From assembly GCF_037055325.1 (NCBI RefSeq), contig NZ_CP146373.1:1178001-1242000 (forward strand): DNA of 64,000 nucleotides, read 5' to 3'. The position numbers and the translations under genes are program-made. Positions 25,992 through 35,060 of this stretch are shown here, in pieces. Origin of the DNA: Arachnia propionica (GTDB lineage: Bacteria; Actinomycetota; Actinomycetes; Propionibacteriales; Propionibacteriaceae). The number at the start of each line of letters is the position of its first letter. Position 1 is the first letter of the stretch. The notes under the pieces were generated by a model. The model was not told the origin of the DNA. It made no database searches and was given only the letters and a program-made list of their open reading frames with translations.

Positions 25992-26794
25992 TGTCAGTGA
26001 TCGTCCTGACCGGCGGCCCAGGTGCCCCCGGCATCACCACGACCTCCCTCGGTCTCACTCTCTGCTGGCCCGGCGACGTGATGCTCTCCGACTGCGACCG
26101 CGACCCGGCGCAGGCCATCCCTGCCGGATACCTCCGCGGCCTCGACCTCGGAGGCAGAGGGCTGGCTGTCCTGGCACGCCTGCATCGCGAAGCCCGGGGA
26201 ATCGGCCCGGAACTGATCAAACAGACCATCGCTTTGACCTGTGAGGAAACCACCAACAGACGTTTCCTTCCCGGTTTCGCCCAGCCGGGGGCGGTGCGGT
26301 TGTTCGATCACATCTGGCCGGAACTCGCGGAGGCCTTCACCACCCTAGGCACTCAAGGCATCGACGTCATCGTCGACGCAGGGAGACTGGGGCACGACGG
26401 ATTGCCCACCGCGCTGCTGGAGGTCGCCGACGCCATCGGGTTCGTGCTGCAGAGCAACCTAAAATCCCTTGCCGCGTCGCGTCTGTACCTTCCCCTGCTG
26501 GTGGAGCAGGTCCATGAACTTCCCACGGATCGCCCACTGGGTCTGCTGCTCGTGGGGCCGGGACGCCCCTATTCAGCCCATGAGATCACTGCGCAGTTCG
26601 GGGTCGACTGCTGGAGTCGGATTCCGTGGGATCCGCGTCCAGCCGGGGTGCTGAGTCACGGGTTGACACCCCCTAAAAGGTTCAATAATTCACCTCTTCT
26701 CGGCTCGTACCGAGTGGCCGCGCTGCGTCTCACACAAAAACTCGAGCACGCCAGGGCTCTCAGACGTGAACTGCTCCAAGGGGGCACCCTGTGA
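25991..26794 (+). CDS. MinD/CpaE-like protein with a degenerate P-loop
   Basis: A 267-residue protein placed where Tad loci carry the MinD-like CpaE/TadZ. The N-terminus VIVLTGGPGAPGITTTSLGL aligns with the deviant Walker A region (normally KGGVGKTT) but lacks both the signature Lys and the GK-T Lys, while keeping the Thr-rich end. A switch-like DCDRDPAQ follows the next strand, and IDVIVDAGRL matches the D-x-A-G region. It is probably a MinD-fold protein that no longer hydrolyses ATP and acts as a scaffold for the CpaF motor. It ends with a GTGA overlap into cpaF. Confidence 0.7.
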   Translation: MSVIVLTGGPGAPGITTTSLGLTLCWPGDVMLSDCDRDPAQAIPAGYLRGLDLGGRGLAVLARLHREARGIGPELIKQTIALTCEETTNRRFLPGFAQPGAVRLFDHIWPELAEAFTTLGTQGIDVIVDAGRLGHDGLPTALLEVADAIGFVLQSNLKSLAASRLYLPLLVEQVHELPTDRPLGLLLVGPGRPYSAHEITAQFGVDCWSRIPWDPRPAGVLSHGLTPPKRFNNSPLLGSYRVAALRLTQKLEHARALRRELLQGGTL

Positions 26795-28221
26795 CCAGCG
26801 ACGCATCGAAACCACCCGCCCTGTCCGGGGCATTCGCCGCCCTCGCAACCTCCGATTGGCACCCCCAGGCCGCGGCACCCCGTCACCAGTTCCTGGAGGA
26901 GGAAGACCAGCCGAATCACGACGTCGACTGGCAGCTCGTGGTGTCGCTTCGCAGACAGGCCGCCGAGCAGATCGGTCAGGCCAGTGAACGCTGGTTGGCC
27001 GAGCACGGCACGGTGATGCCCGAGGATGATAGGAAGGCCCAGGGCAGGGCAATCATCCGCGCCGTCGTCCACGCCCACGCTGAAAAGCTCAGCGATGAGG
27101 GAGCGGCATTGTGGTCCAGGGAACTGGAGACCAGTTATGCCGATGCCGTGGCGCAGGCCATCTTCGGGTACGGACGCCTGAGCCCGGTTCTGAGCATCCC
27201 GGAGGCCGAGAACATCGAGATCACAGGCTGGGACTCGGTGATGATCCAGTACGGCGACGGGCACCGAGAGCCCCATCCGCCCGTGGCGGACTCCGACGAA
27301 GAATTGATCGAGGCCATCCGGTTTCTCGGCGAAACCGCAAATCCACCACGCCCCTTCGATGACGCCCACCCGACGATGACCCTCGCACTCGGTAGCCGTT
27401 TCCGCCTGCACGCCATCGGGTTTGGGTTGAGCCACCGGCCCTCCGTGATCATCCGCCAGCACACACTGACTTCAGTGACGTTGAAGGAGCTGGCCGACGG
27501 CGGCATGCTACCTCTGCCCGTGGCTCGCCTCCTCGCCCAGGCCGTGCTGGGCCGCAAGTCGATCGTGATCTCCGGTGACCAGGGGGCGGGGAAGACCACC
27601 CTGCTGCGCGCCTTGATCGCGGAAATCCCACCGAACGAACGGTTCGGAACCCTGGAGACCGATTACGAGCTGTTAACCCATCTGCAACCCGGGCGACGTA
27701 ACATGCTGGCGCTCCAGGCGAAAGTGGGTCTCGGGGAACAACAGGGTGACCGACACGTCGGGGAATGGAGTGTGGCCGATCTCATTCCCGAGGCCCTGCG
27801 GCAGAACCTGTCCCGGTTGGTCGTCGGAGAGGTCCGTGGAGCCGAGGCCGGCGCCATGTTCGAGGCGATGCAGGCCGGCGCCGGCACCCTGTCAACCACC
27901 CATTCACATTCCGCCACCTCCACCATCGACCGCTTGGCGGCTCGTGTCGCGCTGGGCGGGGTCCTCAGCATCGGGGAAGCGATGCGGCAGATCGCCCACA
28001 ACATCAACTTCATCGTCCACGTGACCCTGCGCGACGACACCTGGCGCGGCGGTCTCAGACGACGTTTTGTCAGTGAAGTACGGCAGCTGACCAGGGTCAT
28101 CGAGAACGAACGCCCGACCACCCACCTCGTCTATCGTTCCGACCCGACCCCCCTGTTCCAACCGGAAGCGATGATGTCGGCCGAACTCTCGGCGTTTCGG
28201 GAGGCGTCATGGGAGCGTTGA
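26791..28221 (+). CDS. cpaF: CpaF/TadA family secretion ATPase
   Basis: A 476-residue type II/IV secretion ATPase of the CpaF/TadA class. The N-terminal helical domain is followed by the ATPase core: Walker A GDQGAGKTT (about 261-269), Asp box LETDYELLTHL, Walker B-like SRLVVGEVRGAEAG (about 340) and His box with TLSTTHSHSA (about 370). All residues needed for ATP hydrolysis are visible. It would power assembly or extrusion through the TadB/TadC platform encoded next. It starts GTG, overlapping the previous stop by 4 bp, and overlaps tadB by 13 bp. Confidence 0.93.
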   Translation: MTSDASKPPALSGAFAALATSDWHPQAAAPRHQFLEEEDQPNHDVDWQLVVSLRRQAAEQIGQASERWLAEHGTVMPEDDRKAQGRAIIRAVVHAHAEKLSDEGAALWSRELETSYADAVAQAIFGYGRLSPVLSIPEAENIEITGWDSVMIQYGDGHREPHPPVADSDEELIEAIRFLGETANPPRPFDDAHPTMTLALGSRFRLHAIGFGLSHRPSVIIRQHTLTSVTLKELADGGMLPLPVARLLAQAVLGRKSIVISGDQGAGKTTLLRALIAEIPPNERFGTLETDYELLTHLQPGRRNMLALQAKVGLGEQQGDRHVGEWSVADLIPEALRQNLSRLVVGEVRGAEAGAMFEAMQAGAGTLSTTHSHSATSTIDRLAARVALGGVLSIGEAMRQIAHNINFIVHVTLRDDTWRGGLRRRFVSEVRQLTRVIENERPTTHLVYRSDPTPLFQPEAMMSAELSAFREASWER

Positions 28222-29066
28222 TCGCCGCAGGAAGCGGCGCGCTGCTGGTCGCAGGGGTGATTCTCGTAGTGACGGGAGTACAACATCAGGCTCCGGTCGC
28301 GCCGTCATCCACACCACTGTCGACACGGTTGATGGCTCGTTGGAAAGCGTTGAAAGCACGACGTCGCATCTGGGTCGTTTCCTGTCTGATCGCTGGTGTC
28401 GTAATCGGGACCTGGACCGGATGGTTGGCCGCCGTGATCCTGATTCCGGTAGCGCTGTTGGGTTTACCCCACCTGCTGAGCGAACCGCCGAATCCGGAAG
28501 TGGAGATCCTCGCCGCCCTGGACCGTTGGCTGCGTTTCCTCGGACCCTCGATAGCCACGGGGAAATCAATTCGAGATGCGATTATCGCAACCCGCTCCCA
28601 GGTTCCTCCGGTACTGACGACCCCGGTGGCCCGGGTTGTCGCACGACTCGACCTGGGGTGGACCACCCGGAACGCACTGATCGCGATGGCGGACGAGCTC
28701 AATTCCGCTGACGCCGATGGGATACTGGCTGCCTTGGCGATCGCCTCTTCACGAGGCGGGGTCGGTGCTCGCCCCATGCTCTCCGCGCTGGCCGAGAACA
28801 CCCAGATGCGATTGCGCGCCATGCGCGAAATCGCCGCGGAACGAGCCAAACCCCGGGCCGTGGTGCGCCAAGTCGTTGGCATCACACTCGCGATCCTGGT
28901 CGTGGTCTGGTTACTGTCGCCCGGATATTTCGGTCCCTATGGAACGCCAACCGGGCAGCTGCTGGCGTTGACATTGACCGCTTTCTACGTGGGGGCATTG
29001 CTGATACTGCGCCGCAGGACCCTTCCGAAACCGGCTGCCCGTTTCCTCAGAGGGGAACCGAGATGA
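28209..29066 (+). CDS. tadB: TadB-like type II secretion F platform protein
   Basis: A 285-residue inner-membrane platform protein of the T2SSF family. Hydrophobic segments at about 3-22 and 55-90, then a cytoplasmic helical domain (SIRDAIIATRS, AALAIASSRGGVGARPML) and two C-terminal membrane segments (about 222-275). This is the usual TadB layout and pairs with TadC. It overlaps both cpaF (13 bp) and tadC (ATGA). Confidence 0.88.
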   Translation: MGALIAAGSGALLVAGVILVVTGVQHQAPVAPSSTPLSTRLMARWKALKARRRIWVVSCLIAGVVIGTWTGWLAAVILIPVALLGLPHLLSEPPNPEVEILAALDRWLRFLGPSIATGKSIRDAIIATRSQVPPVLTTPVARVVARLDLGWTTRNALIAMADELNSADADGILAALAIASSRGGVGARPMLSALAENTQMRLRAMREIAAERAKPRAVVRQVVGITLAILVVVWLLSPGYFGPYGTPTGQLLALTLTAFYVGALLILRRRTLPKPAARFLRGEPR

Positions 29067-29947
29067 ACATCCTGGGTCCCTTCATGGTGGCAGGAATGGT
29101 AGTCGGCGCCGGTGCTCTGCTGATCATCATGGGCACCCTGCGATCCCCCATACGTCTCACGGATGCCTTCGCAGCCCTGGAAGGTTCCGTTCCCGAAACG
29201 CAGGAGACACGCTCGGAACACAGAGGCCTGGAAGCGCTCGGAGATTGGTTACACGCTACCCACAAGCTACCGCTCACCCACAACCAGCAGCGTCTCCTTC
29301 TGTTGTCAGGACGAAGCGTCGCCGATTTCTTCGCTGAAAAACTGGTGCTGGCCACAACGGGGTTGCTTCTACCTGCAATCTGGTTCGTCATACAGACGGT
29401 CCTCGGAAACCCGACGACGCCTGTCCCCCTGCTCCTGGGTCCTGTCCTCGGAATCGGCGGATATTTCCTGGCAGATCTGAGATTGGCGAGAACATCCCGC
29501 CGGGTGAGCAGAAGCACTTCGGAGGCGGTTCACACCTTCTTCGATCTCGTCGCCCTTGAACGTCTGGCGAATGCCTCTGCAACCCAGGCCGTCACCCAAG
29601 CGGCCACCATTTCCGGCGCACCACTATTCCGTCGCATGACGACCGGTCTGGAGCGGTGTCGGCTGGAACAAACCACGCCGTGGCGGGAACTGCACCGGAT
29701 CGCCGAAGAGTGGGACATGCCGGAATTGAGCGATTTCGCCGACATCATGCGCCTCGAGGAGCAAGGAGCAGCACTCGCTGAAACCTTGCAGGCCAGGGTC
29801 CGGGAGCTCCGGGAAGGGCATCTGGCGCAGCAACGCTCCCGTGCCCAGGAGGACACCGAGTCCCTCACCATCTGGATGACCCTGCCAGCTCTGTTCCTCG
29901 GCCTGGGCTTCATCATCCCACCGCTGTTCACCCTCATCGGTTTGTGA
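29063..29947 (+). CDS. tadC: TadC-like type II secretion F platform protein
   Basis: A 294-residue partner of TadB. One N-terminal helix (LGPFMVAGMVVGAGALLIIMG), a central pair of helices near residues 94-135, the cytoplasmic T2SSF helical bundle (HTFFDLVALERLANASATQAV, DFADIMRLEEQGAALAETL) and a C-terminal helix (MTLPALFLGLGFIIPPLF). Start overlaps tadB by ATGA. Followed after 85 nt by the small pilin-like gene. Confidence 0.88.
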   Translation: MNILGPFMVAGMVVGAGALLIIMGTLRSPIRLTDAFAALEGSVPETQETRSEHRGLEALGDWLHATHKLPLTHNQQRLLLLSGRSVADFFAEKLVLATTGLLLPAIWFVIQTVLGNPTTPVPLLLGPVLGIGGYFLADLRLARTSRRVSRSTSEAVHTFFDLVALERLANASATQAVTQAATISGAPLFRRMTTGLERCRLEQTTPWRELHRIAEEWDMPELSDFADIMRLEEQGAALAETLQARVRELREGHLAQQRSRAQEDTESLTIWMTLPALFLGLGFIIPPLFTLIGL

Positions 29948-30032
29948 GAACCGGCATGAAAAAGATCTGTGGAAAACGGAGACCACACCAGTCGACCACC
30001 CAAAGTGAAAACCAGATAGGGAAGAAGGAACC

Positions 30033-30212
30033 ATGTCCCCCTTGTTGAATCTCCTCCAGCAGTACCTGACCCTGCTCATCCCGCCCCGCCGCGACGAGCG
30101 CGGATTATCGCAGTCGACGGAAAACGCCATTCTCCTGGCAGGAGCCGTGACCATCGCTCTACTCGTGGTCAGCGTCATCACGAAATTCGTGGAGGCAAAA
30201 CTTCCCAAGTGA
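30033..30212 (+). CDS. Flp/Tad pilin-like small membrane peptide
   Basis: A 59-residue peptide with an excellent ribosome-binding site (GGGAAGAAGGA, ending 2 nt before ATG). It has an amphipathic N-terminus, a charged PPRRDERG segment, then LSQSTENAILLAGAV running into a membrane helix and a short basic tail ending KLPK. The Gly followed by a small/hydrophobic residue and a Glu six positions later resembles a class III signal peptide and pilin N-terminus, where Glu is normally at +5. In this position, after TadC, actinomycete Tad loci usually carry the pilin. The stop overlaps the next gene as GTGA. No TadE/TadF gene follows. Confidence 0.7.
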   Translation: MSPLLNLLQQYLTLLIPPRRDERGLSQSTENAILLAGAVTIALLVVSVITKFVEAKLPK

Positions 30213-32830
30213 ACCGACGAATGGAACCGCCCGGAAGGAATCCCAGCGTGAGACGAGTTGCGAAAGCCACCGGCGCCGCTGTTCTGCTCGCCGTCCTGCT
30301 GTTGGGCGTGCCCTGGGCACTGCTCTGCTGGGGCCGGCTGGCTGACCTGGCGACGGTCGACTGGGGAAACGCCCTACTACGTCCCGACGACGGTCGCATC
30401 ATCCTAGGAGTGCTGTCGTTGCTTGGCTGGCTGGCCTGGGGATTACTCGCCCTGACCACCATCGGCGAGCTGCTGCACGCTACTTCACGAGGTCGGATCA
30501 GATTCCACGTACCCGGCGCGGGCTGGCTCCGTCCCGTCGTCGCTTTGCTGGTGGCTGCCGCGCTGTCACCACTGCTGGCGGCGAATGCTTCCTCACCCCT
30601 GCTCGATACTCCCGCAGCAGTTGCAGCACTGACAGAGGTCACTCCCACCGACCCCACCGATACGGCGTCCCACACCACTCGGCAGGAACCCATCACATGG
30701 CGGGAGTACAAGGTGCAGCCAGGTGACGAGCTGTGGGATATCGCCGAACACGAACTCGGTGCAGGGGAAAGATGGCGCCAGCTGATTGCCGCAAACCCGG
30801 GGATCGACGTGGATCATCCCCCTCCTCCGGGAACGATCCTGCGGCTGCCCATGACGGTGACCGTGGAGTCAGGAGATTCCCTCTGGCACCTGGCTGAGCA
30901 GCACCTCGGGGATCCCGAGCGCTGGCCCGAGCTCCACGATGCCAACCGGGACCGTATCACCGACCCCGACGAGATCGACACCGGTTGGGTGCTCACCCTG
31001 CCCGGGGCGGACGTTGCCGCCCTGGGCACACCGTCACATCCCGCCCCGCCCACCGCCAGCGAGCCAGTCCCCACACCCACTCCCTCACCGGAAACGACTC
31101 CCACGCCCTCACCCCTCCCATCCCCGACTGAAAGCCCTGGCCCAGCATCCGAGACCTCTTCCGTGGAGGAACACCCCGACCTGTCGGGTTACCTCGGCCC
31201 GATCGGGGGTCTCCTGGCGGCGGGGGTCATCACAGGCCTTTCGCTGCGCCGTCGAAGCGCCCTACAAACCCGTCCCCTCGGACGCCGCTCCATATCCGTC
31301 CCATCCCCTCTGGAACATTTCTGGACGGCCCTGGGACGCCGAGGAACACAACCCCGACCCAATGACCCCGTCAACCCCTCCCCCACCTCCGTGCTGTTGG
31401 GCTGGCGCGGAGAGGAGGAAGTCTGGATCACTCTGGAGGAGAGTCGTTGCCTCTGGCTCTCCGGTCCCCACCCAGAGGTCCTAGGCATGACCGCCAGCAC
31501 CTGGACAAGTCTGCTGTGCGCGCAGTGGTCATCCGAGGTCGATGTGGTTGCAGCCAACCCCCGGGAAGCCTGGGCCGAAGCCATCGACGATCCTCGCCTC
31601 GTGGTCATGCCATCCACCGACGACGCCCTGACACACCTGGAACAACTCTGCGCTGGTCGCCGCGTGGCGCTCGGTTCGGCTTCGCTCACAGCAGTGCGTT
31701 CGGATCCGGACCGGACCACCGGATTCGCCCCCACGGTATTCATCCTCTGCGATCCACTGACCCACCAGCAGGTGATCCGCGTCGCCCAGGCACTCGAACT
31801 CGGCCAGGTCGGGGTCAGCGTGATAGCCCCAACTCGGCAACGCCCCTCCGCTCCAGGAAACCATCTGGAGTTGCAGGATGCTCGGACCGCGAGGCTGGAC
31901 TCCGGAGAGGAGTTCGAGCCCCAGCTCATCCCGGGACCTGCCCGTCACGCGTTGGTCGAGTTGTTCACGTCCTCGATCGCACCGGAGTCGGAGCCTGCCC
32001 CCTGGTGGTGCGATGACCCTCTTCCCCCCAAAGAAACCCCGCTGCCCGGCAGCGGCCCCGTCAAGGAACCACCCATGGCCGCCGAACCTCACTCACCGAC
32101 GCTGCTTCTCCTGGGGGAGGTGGACCTGGTGGCCTGCGACGGCTCGCGACCGGCCCGGGCCACCGGGCGCTGCCTCGAATGCTGCGCCTGGCTGCTGTCC
32201 AATCCGGGAGCAACCCCCACCCAGATGCGGGAATCACTGATGGTCGCCGAGAGCACCAGGCGCTCGAACATGTCCAGGCTGCGTGGCTGGTTGGGAAAGG
32301 GACCGGAGGGAGAACACCTGCCCGATGCCTATTCCGGACGCATCCGGCTCGCTGCCTCCGTTTCGAGTGACTGGGAGAGATTCCAGTCACTGCTCGCAGG
32401 CGGGGTCAACCGGGCCGGCGAAACATCACTGGCCGAGGCACTCGCGCTGGTCCGAGGAACACCACTAGGAAGTTTCGAATTCCAGTGGAGCTGGGCAGAA
32501 CAACTGCGCAGCGACATGGTGAACATGATCATTGACGCCGCGGCGGTGCTGGCGGATCGTTGCACGGCCCGCGGGGAACATGCACTAGCCGACTGGGCCA
32601 TCTCCCAAGGAATCCGCGCCGCAGGGGACGTGGAGCCCTTGGTCGTACGGCGGATTCGCTCGCTCGCCCAGCGCGGCGACCGGGCTGGAGTGGACCAGCA
32701 GGTGCTGCTGCTCACACGTGAGGCGCGCGCCTCAGGACGAGACCTCGGGCCAGATTCGGTACGCATGATCCAAGAGGCCCTCCACACTTGCCGCCGAGGG
32801 ACCCACCGCGAACGATCCGACGCCGGGTAA
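30209..32830 (+). CDS. Membrane protein with two LysM domains and a C-terminal BTAD-like domain
   Basis: An 873-residue multidomain protein. It has N-terminal membrane helices (about 18-37, 65-92 and 110-130) and two LysM peptidoglycan-binding repeats (about 165-213, YKVQPGDELWDIAEHEL; and 215-265, VTVESGDSLWHLAEQHL). A Pro/Thr/Ser linker follows, then one further helix (about 328-348), a large cytoplasmic region, and finally a winged-helix plus BTAD region (from about 630; LLGEVDLVACDGS, NMSRLRGWLG, ALALVRGTPLGSFEFQWSWAEQLR). BTAD domains occur in SARP-type activators. A protein that touches the cell wall and carries a DNA-binding-like domain could sense envelope state; here it closes the Tad-like operon (GTGA overlap with the pilin-like gene). 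The function is inferred only. Confidence 0.85.
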   Translation: MNRRMEPPGRNPSVRRVAKATGAAVLLAVLLLGVPWALLCWGRLADLATVDWGNALLRPDDGRIILGVLSLLGWLAWGLLALTTIGELLHATSRGRIRFHVPGAGWLRPVVALLVAAALSPLLAANASSPLLDTPAAVAALTEVTPTDPTDTASHTTRQEPITWREYKVQPGDELWDIAEHELGAGERWRQLIAANPGIDVDHPPPPGTILRLPMTVTVESGDSLWHLAEQHLGDPERWPELHDANRDRITDPDEIDTGWVLTLPGADVAALGTPSHPAPPTASEPVPTPTPSPETTPTPSPLPSPTESPGPASETSSVEEHPDLSGYLGPIGGLLAAGVITGLSLRRRSALQTRPLGRRSISVPSPLEHFWTALGRRGTQPRPNDPVNPSPTSVLLGWRGEEEVWITLEESRCLWLSGPHPEVLGMTASTWTSLLCAQWSSEVDVVAANPREAWAEAIDDPRLVVMPSTDDALTHLEQLCAGRRVALGSASLTAVRSDPDRTTGFAPTVFILCDPLTHQQVIRVAQALELGQVGVSVIAPTRQRPSAPGNHLELQDARTARLDSGEEFEPQLIPGPARHALVELFTSSIAPESEPAPWWCDDPLPPKETPLPGSGPVKEPPMAAEPHSPTLLLLGEVDLVACDGSRPARATGRCLECCAWLLSNPGATPTQMRESLMVAESTRRSNMSRLRGWLGKGPEGEHLPDAYSGRIRLAASVSSDWERFQSLLAGGVNRAGETSLAEALALVRGTPLGSFEFQWSWAEQLRSDMVNMIIDAAAVLADRCTARGEHALADWAISQGIRAAGDVEPLVVRRIRSLAQRGDRAGVDQQVLLLTREARASGRDLGPDSVRMIQEALHTCRRGTHRERSDAG

Positions 32831-32846
32831 CCGCCCCCGAACAGGG

Positions 32847-35060
32847 TCAGATGAGCGCTCCGAGCAGATGAGGCAGGATGGCCAGCGAAGCGGCGATCAC
32901 CACCAGCACGGTGTCCTCGCGAGTCCATGCGGCTTCCCCCAACCAGGTTCTGGGGCCCGGGGCGGAGTAACCGCGCGAGTCCATGGCGATCGTCAACCGC
33001 CCAGCTTGCCTGACTGAAGCCACCAGCAACGCAAGACACAGCGCCCCCCACTCACGCGCCTTGCTGAGCGGGGAACGACCAGCACCGACACCACGGACCC
33101 GTCGTGCCCGCGAGATCTCCTGCCACAGTTCAGCGAACCCATCGAGCCGGCGGAGGGCCGCAACCACTGCCAAGACAAGACGCGACGGTAAGCGCAACCG
33201 GCCCCCGAGATGGTCCCCGAGGGCGGTGGGTTCCAGGAAGGAAGCCGCCACCACACCGGGCAGCACGATGAATGCCACCCGCAGGGCGGCCACGAGCGCG
33301 GGTTCAATGGCACGGGGGTCGGAGAGCAGCCAGTTGGACCATGCGATGGATGCAATAGCGATACCAGGGGCCACCAGCCGTCCGAGTGGGAACCGAAACC
33401 GCAACAGCACCATTCCCACCGCAACCAGGGCCGCCACCCCAATCGTCAGCGGCAGCAAACCCCCTGCGATGACACCAGATGCGGTGAAGAAAACCGCACC
33501 GAGCAGCAGGGAGAGCGGCCCACTCCTCCCCAGCAACCCCCTGGCTCCTACCTCTTCCTGCGCGATCGGAGAACGCTCCTCCTCAGCCGTGGGCGGGGAG
33601 GGCAGGCCAATCCGCCGGTCGGCCAGGCGCGTCAAAGCGGCATCGTGGGTAGCAACTAACACCCCGATTCCGGCCTCCCGGGCCGAGAGCAGGACACCCG
33701 CCACAGCAGCCCAGGTCACCCGGTCCAATCCCACGGTGGGTTCGTCCGCCAGGAGGACACCAGGTGTGTGGAGCACTGAGGAGACAACGGCCAGGCGTCG
33801 CTGTTCACCGCCCGACAGGCTCAACGGATGACGATCCTCCATGTCGCCGAGTCCCACCGCCGCCAGGAGCCGCCGGGCCCGGGCCTTCACATCCTCCCGG
33901 TCGCCTCCCAACACCAGGGCGGTGGCAGTCAGGGAGGACAATACGGTGTCCCCCACAACCAGGCCCTCCGCGAATTGCGGAACCCAGCCTGCTCTCGCCG
34001 CGAGCTGTCGTGAGGTGAGGCGTGCTGGATCGTCACCCCCGATCCTCACCTCGCCTGATGTCACGGGCAGCGTTCCCAGGAGAGCGGCCAGCAGGGTGGA
34101 CTTACCCGCCCCGCTGTCGCCGTTAAGGGCCACCAGTTCTCCTTGCCGCAGCTCCACGTCGACGTCACACAGCACCCGCCGCGGCTTTGCTTCCCGGGTG
34201 CTCTTCAGGGTGAGCGGTGGCCTCCGGTCAACCGTGATTCCCCGGGCCTGGGCCATGACATCCCTCATGTCCCGGGACGCGTTTCTTCCGAGGTCGACAG
34301 CGACAGGTTCCGGGTCGGGCGCCCCCGGAACCCAGAGCCCCAGCTCGAGGAGGCGGGCACCCATGGTCTCCACAACCTCCTCGAAGGGACCATCTGCGAG
34401 AACACGTCCTGCATCGATCACCACCAGCCGCTCCACGATCCCGTTCCACCCAGCGATGTCGTGATCAGCGACTACCAGGGTGGCACCGGTGCTGACGACC
34501 ACGTCGTTCACTGCATCCCGCAGCCGAGCGGCCGAGGGAGCATCGAGCATCGCCCCCGGCTCATCAAGGAGAAGCACGTCGGGTTTCATGGCCAGTGCTC
34601 CCGCCAGCGCCAGCCGCTGGGCCTGCCCACCCGACAACGCCGCCGTCGGATGTCCGGGAAGGAAGGGAAAATCGACCAGCTCCAACGCCTCGGCGATCCG
34701 GTCGTGAATCTCCGTGACCGGCAGGCCGAGGTTCTCCGGCCCGAAGGCGACGTCACGCTCCACAGTCTCGGCGACGATCGAGTCGAAAGGTTGTTGACCG
34801 GTCAGGACGACATCACCGCGACCCGCGACCGCCGGAAGACCCCCAACCGTCACCTCACCCGAAAGCTGCCCCGGGGTGTGATCCTCCAGCACTCCTGCGA
34901 AGGCCCGCAGCAGGGTGGATTTACCCGCCCCACTGACACCAGCCAACAGGACTCTCTGCCCCGCCCCGATCTCGATGTTCACGTCATCCAGGAGCGGATG
35001 ATCTGTTCCCAGGGGCTGCCAGGTGAGAGCAACCGCCCGCAATGCCCCCCGTTCAGCCAC
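32847..35060 (-). CDS. ykoD: ECF transporter energising subunits fused: two ATPases plus EcfT (YkoD-YkoC type)
   Basis: About 737 residues joining both ECF ATPases and the transmembrane coupling protein. First ATPase: Walker A GVSGAGKSTLL, signature LSGGQAQRLALA, Walker B VLLLDEPGAML. Second: Walker A GDSGAGKSTLL, signature LSGGEQRRLAVV, Walker B VLLADEPTVGLD. The last 240 residues form the EcfT membrane domain, with the ARRVRGVGAGR coupling-helix motif and a second motif AMDSRGYSAPGPRTW. GTG at 35060 overlaps the ykoE stop by 8 bp and suits the ATPase start; ATG at 35096 is an alternative. With YkoE and a TPP riboswitch it should import a thiamine precursor, probably HMP. Confidence 0.9.
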   Translation of the reverse strand: MAERGALRAVALTWQPLGTDHPLLDDVNIEIGAGQRVLLAGVSGAGKSTLLRAFAGVLEDHTPGQLSGEVTVGGLPAVAGRGDVVLTGQQPFDSIVAETVERDVAFGPENLGLPVTEIHDRIAEALELVDFPFLPGHPTAALSGGQAQRLALAGALAMKPDVLLLDEPGAMLDAPSAARLRDAVNDVVVSTGATLVVADHDIAGWNGIVERLVVIDAGRVLADGPFEEVVETMGARLLELGLWVPGAPDPEPVAVDLGRNASRDMRDVMAQARGITVDRRPPLTLKSTREAKPRRVLCDVDVELRQGELVALNGDSGAGKSTLLAALLGTLPVTSGEVRIGGDDPARLTSRQLAARAGWVPQFAEGLVVGDTVLSSLTATALVLGGDREDVKARARRLLAAVGLGDMEDRHPLSLSGGEQRRLAVVSSVLHTPGVLLADEPTVGLDRVTWAAVAGVLLSAREAGIGVLVATHDAALTRLADRRIGLPSPPTAEEERSPIAQEEVGARGLLGRSGPLSLLLGAVFFTASGVIAGGLLPLTIGVAALVAVGMVLLRFRFPLGRLVAPGIAIASIAWSNWLLSDPRAIEPALVAALRVAFIVLPGVVAASFLEPTALGDHLGGRLRLPSRLVLAVVAALRRLDGFAELWQEISRARRVRGVGAGRSPLSKAREWGALCLALLVASVRQAGRLTIAMDSRGYSAPGPRTWLGEAAWTREDTVLVVIAASLAILPHLLGALI

